Shown piece by piece: positions 60,644 through 64,000 of a stretch of 64,000 nucleotides of DNA. The notes under the pieces were generated by a model. It was not told the origin of the DNA. It worked only from the letters and a program-made list of their open reading frames with translations, and did no database searches. The position numbers and the translations under genes are program-made. The DNA is from Hanstruepera ponticola (GTDB lineage Bacteria > Bacteroidota > Bacteroidia > Flavobacteriales > Flavobacteriaceae). The stretch covers positions 1 through 64,000 of the forward strand of contig NZ_JABANC010000001.1 of the NCBI RefSeq assembly GCF_012931685.1. The letters are read 5' to 3'. The first letter of the stretch is position 1. Each line of letters opens with the position of its first letter.

Positions 60644-62527
60644 TTACTTATTTATAGCCTTTTTCACAATTATTGAAGTGCCACGTTTAGGGTAGGAGTT
60701 TATTTCTATCTCTGCCTCCAATTCATGTGCTCGCTTTTTCATATTGTTAAGACCATTTCCAAATTCGACCGTTTCTATATCAAAACCTTTTCCATTATCA
60801 ATTACTTGTATGACTACAGCATTGTTAATCTCTTGAATTTTTACAGTAATTTCAGTTGGGTTTGCATATTTTAAAGCGTTATGAATGGCCTCTTGGATAA
60901 TCCTATAAATATTCATGCCTTCAACAGAAGTAAATTTTATAGTATCATTTACATTTTCTGTGTGAAATGAAAACGTTATTTTTTCAGAGACTCTATCTGC
61001 CTTTTCAATAAAATTTGAAATTCTGGCTTGTAAATCATCAATAGTAATCTCATTTTTATTCATTGCCCAAATGGTATCTCGCAATTCATGAATAGTGGAG
61101 GTTGTAAAGCGACCTATAGAATCTAATTTATTACTCAACTTTTCTGGTAATTGAAACCCGTACTTCAAATTATCTAAAGACGAAATTATAAAGGTTAATT
61201 GCGCGCCTATGTTATCATGCAAATCCCTTGAAATTTCAAGGCGTTGTTCTTGAAGTTTATTTTGTGTTTCAATCTTCACCAATGCTTCTTTCAATTCACT
61301 TTCTCGCTGTAATTGTTTGTTTTTTAGTTTTTGCTGACTGTAAAACAGATAGCCCAAAATAAATAAAAGCACAGCCAAAATTATCAAGCCAATTACTTGT
61401 GTGTTTTTCCTGTTTAAATCAAGTTCCTTTTCAGCCAAATCAGCTCTTTGAGCAAGAATTTCCTTTTCTTTTTTTTCGGTTTGATATTCAATTTCCAATT
61501 CAGCAATTTTGTTTTTAGTATTTTGATTATGAATACTGTCTTTAAAAGCGGTGAAATCTTTGTAGTAAATTAATGCTTTTTCAGGTTGACTATTGGCTGA
61601 ATAATAAGTCGAATAATTTTCTAAAGCCATTTCAATATCTGTAGCGACTTTATATTTTTTAGCAGTAGTATAAGCACTATCAATATACTTTTTAGCTTGT
61701 GGTACTCTGTTATATTCCAATAACACTTGAGCGATATTGTTGTAACTAGCTCCAAGACCTGCAAAATTTCCGATTTCTTTTTCTAATGTGGCGGATTTTT
61801 CAAAATAGACAAGAGCAGAATCAATTTCACTCATATAATAATAAACAGCTCCCACATTATTTGCCGATTCAGCAATGCCTTTTTTATCGTTTAAGATTTG
61901 TTCTATTTTTAAAGAGTATTGAAAATATTCCAATGCTTTTGTTAGATTTCCTTCATTGGCATAAATAATAGCAATGTTATTATATACTTCCGAAATTCCT
62001 TTTTTATCATCCAATTTTTCAAAATCAGCTTTAGCTTTCAAATGGTATTCTATAGCTTTATCATATATATTGTTGAAACTGTAAACTATTCCAATATTGT
62101 TATGAGTAGTTGCAGATTCACGACGCATATTTTTTGCTTCATAGATACTCAATGCTTTTATAAGGTATTCAATTGCTTCATCATACAACCCTAAATTTCT
62201 GTTGACTACGCCAATATTATTATAAGCTGAAGCACTTATTATGGAATCATTAGTATAATTTAAGGCTTCAAGCGAAAGTGTTTTTGCTTTATCAAAAGTT
62301 CCCAAATCTCTATAAACAACGCCCAAACTGTTTTTTAAACGTCCTATTTCTTTTTTATCATTATCCTTTTGAGCTATTACCAAACCATCTTCTAAAATTG
62401 AAATGGCTTTTTGGTGATCATCCTTATAAATATCTAAAGCTGAATCATTAAGAACTTGTGCTCGGTTTTGGGAATATGAAAATAATAGGGTAAAAAAAAG
62501 TAAGACAAAATAAATACATTGTTTCAT
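60644..62527 (-). CDS. TPR-containing sensor histidine kinase
   Basis: 627 residues from 62527. Signal peptide (FVLLFFTLLFSYSQ), then ~seven TPR units (~35-330) on the periplasmic side, a coiled coil, one TM helix (VIGLIILAVLLFILGYLFY), and a HisKA_3 domain with the phosphoacceptor histidine in EISRDLHDNIGAQLTF and an ATPase domain (NALKYANP, DNGKGFD, FGNGLNNMKKRA). It signals to the LuxR regulator downstream. The input ligand or protein bound by the TPRs is unknown. Confidence 0.94.
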   Translation of the reverse strand: MKQCIYFVLLFFTLLFSYSQNRAQVLNDSALDIYKDDHQKAISILEDGLVIAQKDNDKKEIGRLKNSLGVVYRDLGTFDKAKTLSLEALNYTNDSIISASAYNNIGVVNRNLGLYDEAIEYLIKALSIYEAKNMRRESATTHNNIGIVYSFNNIYDKAIEYHLKAKADFEKLDDKKGISEVYNNIAIIYANEGNLTKALEYFQYSLKIEQILNDKKGIAESANNVGAVYYYMSEIDSALVYFEKSATLEKEIGNFAGLGASYNNIAQVLLEYNRVPQAKKYIDSAYTTAKKYKVATDIEMALENYSTYYSANSQPEKALIYYKDFTAFKDSIHNQNTKNKIAELEIEYQTEKKEKEILAQRADLAEKELDLNRKNTQVIGLIILAVLLFILGYLFYSQQKLKNKQLQRESELKEALVKIETQNKLQEQRLEISRDLHDNIGAQLTFIISSLDNLKYGFQLPEKLSNKLDSIGRFTTSTIHELRDTIWAMNKNEITIDDLQARISNFIEKADRVSEKITFSFHTENVNDTIKFTSVEGMNIYRIIQEAIHNALKYANPTEITVKIQEINNAVVIQVIDNGKGFDIETVEFGNGLNNMKKRAHELEAEIEINSYPKRGTSIIVKKAINK

Positions 62528-62575
62528 GTGGTTAGCTTTTACATATTTAATAATAAACAAAAAATGTTTATTGAC

Positions 62576-62881
62576 TTAAAAGTTATTGGATAATAAACTC
62601 TTTTGCACATCCATCAATTCTTTCAATATAAATGAAACTTGCTTAAACATAAATACGTTTAAACTATCCAATAATTTTACTCTATGTTTAAGCGAACTTT
62701 GTAATTGAATTTGATCAGATAGTTTATTTGTTAAAACATTAAAACTCTGATTTCTTGTATTGACATCTTTAAGAATTTCAAAAAATTTAAATATTGAAGT
62801 AATTACCAGAAAGATTACAAGCGTAATAATAATAACATTGAAGTACATCTTGATGAAGGTATTAAACAAAAAAAACACCAA
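62576..62881 (-). CDS. Small membrane protein with coiled coil
   Basis: Up to 101 residues, more likely 90 from 62848 (MYFNVIIITLVIFLVITSIF). One N-terminal TM helix, then a helical region with heptad-like spacing (LTNKLSDQIQLQSSLKHRV, LLDSLNVFMFKQVSFIL). No family recognised. It is 48 bases upstream of the kinase on the same strand and could be an accessory subunit of that two-component system (inference). Confidence 0.5.
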   Translation of the reverse strand: MVFFLFNTFIKMYFNVIIITLVIFLVITSIFKFFEILKDVNTRNQSFNVLTNKLSDQIQLQSSLKHRVKLLDSLNVFMFKQVSFILKELMDVQKSLLSNNF

Positions 62882-62998
62882 TTATAAACTGTTTTTACAC
62901 AGTCTATTAAATTGATGTTTCTTTATATATTGATTAATAGCATAATAAATTTACGATTTAAAGTGACATGAAAATTAATTTTTCGATAAACTGCCTTT

Positions 62999-63042
62999 AA
63001 AAAAGATTAAGCGTAATAACTGTCTGGTCATCACGCCTAATC
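62999..63042 (-). terminator. Terminator after the DUF6252 gene
   Basis: A 13-base stem with two wobble-type mismatches (63005-63017 with 63030-63042), followed on the minus strand by six T. Confidence 0.55.
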
Positions 63043-63115
63043 AACAAATCTCAACAACAAGATTTAATTATTGCTTGTTAAGATTTTCAAGTATTGCGTA
63101 CAAACTCAGACTGAT

Positions 63116-63643
63116 TTAGGTTGTTTGTAATGTTAGGTTAAACGAACCATCTGTTATATTTTTTACAGAACCGTCGTTACTGTTTTTGCATTCGTAATTA
63201 AAGGTTCCTTTAACCTTTGTTTCTGTTTGTTCTGAAATATTTATTTCACCAATAACTCCCGAATCTTGAAAAGGTGCTGACCACGTTTGTGTATTTGAAG
63301 GATCACTGATGTTAGGCTCAATGTAAGAAGCTACAATAAACACATTGTCATCTGAAATTTCATAAGATCCAACACCTTCATAACCATTGATTATAATATT
63401 AATAGCTTGAGATTGTGTGTTCCCTTGAAGAATTAATGTTGTTTGACCACCTCCTGAAGACATATTAGCAAATGATGTGATTTCTAAAGATGTAAATTGG
63501 TTTCCGTTAATTTTAGCTGAAATAGTACCTGAAGCAGCTCCAACGCTACCTGGATCTCCACCATCATCATCACTTTTACATGATGTTAATGACACCATTG
63601 AAGTTACTACTACTAATAACATAAATTGTTTTAAAGTTCTCAT
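63116..63643 (-). CDS. DUF6252-like lipoprotein
   Basis: 175 residues: signal and lipobox (VSLTSCKSDDDGGD, with acid residues after cysteine that resemble the lipoprotein surface-export signal), a glycine-rich linker, then a beta-rich domain (ISAKINGNQFTSLEI, TLILQGNTQSQAINIIINGY, GTFNYECKN). The pattern fits DUF6252, common in flavobacteria and of unknown function. Confidence 0.82.
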   Translation of the reverse strand: MRTLKQFMLLVVVTSMVSLTSCKSDDDGGDPGSVGAASGTISAKINGNQFTSLEITSFANMSSGGGQTTLILQGNTQSQAINIIINGYEGVGSYEISDDNVFIVASYIEPNISDPSNTQTWSAPFQDSGVIGEINISEQTETKVKGTFNYECKNSNDGSVKNITDGSFNLTLQTT

Positions 63644-63724
63644 TGTTGATAATATTTTATTGTTAATAATGGTTCAAAATTGCAACAATATGAAAATGAA
63701 AACAATACGATGAATTACGTATTT

Positions 63725-64000
63725 TTAAAATACGATATGGGGAAAATCCTTTTGTAGATGGATCTGTTTCTGCTTTAAATCCTCTAGAAATCTTTGATGT
63801 TCTTCAGAATTAGGATTAAATGGCTTATGTAAAAGCCGTTTTTGGATAGCATCAATATTTTGAAGAGTTTCTGTAGCTTGATTAGAAACCCAAACATTTT
63901 GAAACTTTTCCCAAATATAGTTCACGGCAAGCGTATTAGGATGCAACATGTCCTCCTTATAAAAACGGTAATCACGTAATTCGTCTAACATGATTTCATA
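63725..64000 (-). CDS. GSCFA domain protein, C-terminal part (cut by right edge)
   Basis: The frame is open from base 64000 to the stop at 63725 (91 codons visible). IMLDELRDYRFYKEDMLHPN and YIWEKFQNVWVS are the C-terminal GSCFA motif (SGNH-hydrolase-related, with the DxxH-like end DMLHPN). The N-terminal catalytic block lies off-window. GSCFA proteins are putative acyl-esterases of unclear substrate. Confidence 0.85.
   Translation of the reverse strand, partial: YEIMLDELRDYRFYKEDMLHPNTLAVNYIWEKFQNVWVSNQATETLQNIDAIQKRLLHKPFNPNSEEHQRFLEDLKQKQIHLQKDFPHIVF

Noticed and set aside
1-64000. tRNA, rRNA, riboswitch or CRISPR array
   Set aside because: I looked through all gaps over ~100 bases and saw no tRNA cloverleaf, rRNA, regular spacer-repeat pattern or recognisable riboswitch core; covariance-model searches would be needed to exclude weak cases.

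Overview
The window is AT-rich DNA from a member of the Bacteroidota, almost certainly the family Flavobacteriaceae. The evidence is: proteins with type IX secretion (T9SS) C-terminal sorting domains and GEVED modules; lineage-typical families (DUF6090, DUF5522, DUF6252, DUF4230, GSCFA); lipoproteins with flavobacterial lipoboxes; a fused alpha/beta E1 2-oxoacid dehydrogenase; and several TANNTTTG promoter boxes. The genus cannot be fixed from sequence reading alone. I saw no tRNA, rRNA, CRISPR array, prophage or transposase gene.

Layout. 1-8.2 kb is housekeeping: a secreted protein cut by the left edge, a NUDIX hydrolase, pyrE, birA, rsfS-ftsH, and a lipid block (LUD protein, cdsA, psd, acyl-CoA-binding protein). 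8.2-15.4 kb carries a PafA-type phosphatase, mlaE-mlaF, and a tight minus-strand operon (sprT-like, manC, DUF389, DUF6090). 15.4-20.4 kb is accessory: small unknown genes separated by a long hairpin element whose ends resemble integron attC sites, then a YdeI-like protein, an NmrA-like protein, a second DUF6090 gene and a membrane-anchored RidA. 20.4-27.7 kb holds a diheme cytochrome, a protein with an internal duplication, twin alpha/beta hydrolases and a hemL operon. 28.1-38.0 kb is two giant T9SS surface proteins in tandem that share their C-terminal halves. 38.0-42.9 kb has a small HExxH membrane protein, DUF5522, urocanate hydratase, DUF4136 and a bestrophin.

42.9-58.8 kb is one minus-strand catabolic cluster: a TetR regulator, then paaE-A-B-C-D (phenylacetyl-CoA epoxidase), paaG, paaH, paaI, 3-oxoadipyl-CoA thiolase, paaZ, an enoyl-CoA hydratase, paaY, and E2 and E1 of a branched-chain-type 2-oxoacid dehydrogenase. 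The chain runs from phenylacetyl-CoA through ring epoxidation, isomerisation, hydrolytic ring opening and beta-oxidation to acetyl-CoA and succinyl-CoA. Phenylacetate-CoA ligase (paaK) and an E3 subunit are not in the window. A perfect inverted repeat overlapping the promoter before paaE is the likely TetR operator.

The most striking structure is a family of short palindromic repeats confined to 44.5-57.2 kb. Nearly every intergenic gap of the paa/bkd cluster holds a copy, one copy is split by a second repeat, and at least four or five copies lie in frame inside coding sequences (E1, E2 twice, PaaH once or twice). There they add short peptides, much like the Rickettsia palindromic elements. 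I saw no copy in the other ~50 kb, apart from one doubtful degenerate match in the DUF389 gene.

58.9-64 kb holds a rhodanese-like protein, DUF4230, a LuxR-type response regulator with a TPR histidine kinase, a small membrane protein, DUF6252, and a GSCFA protein cut by the right edge.
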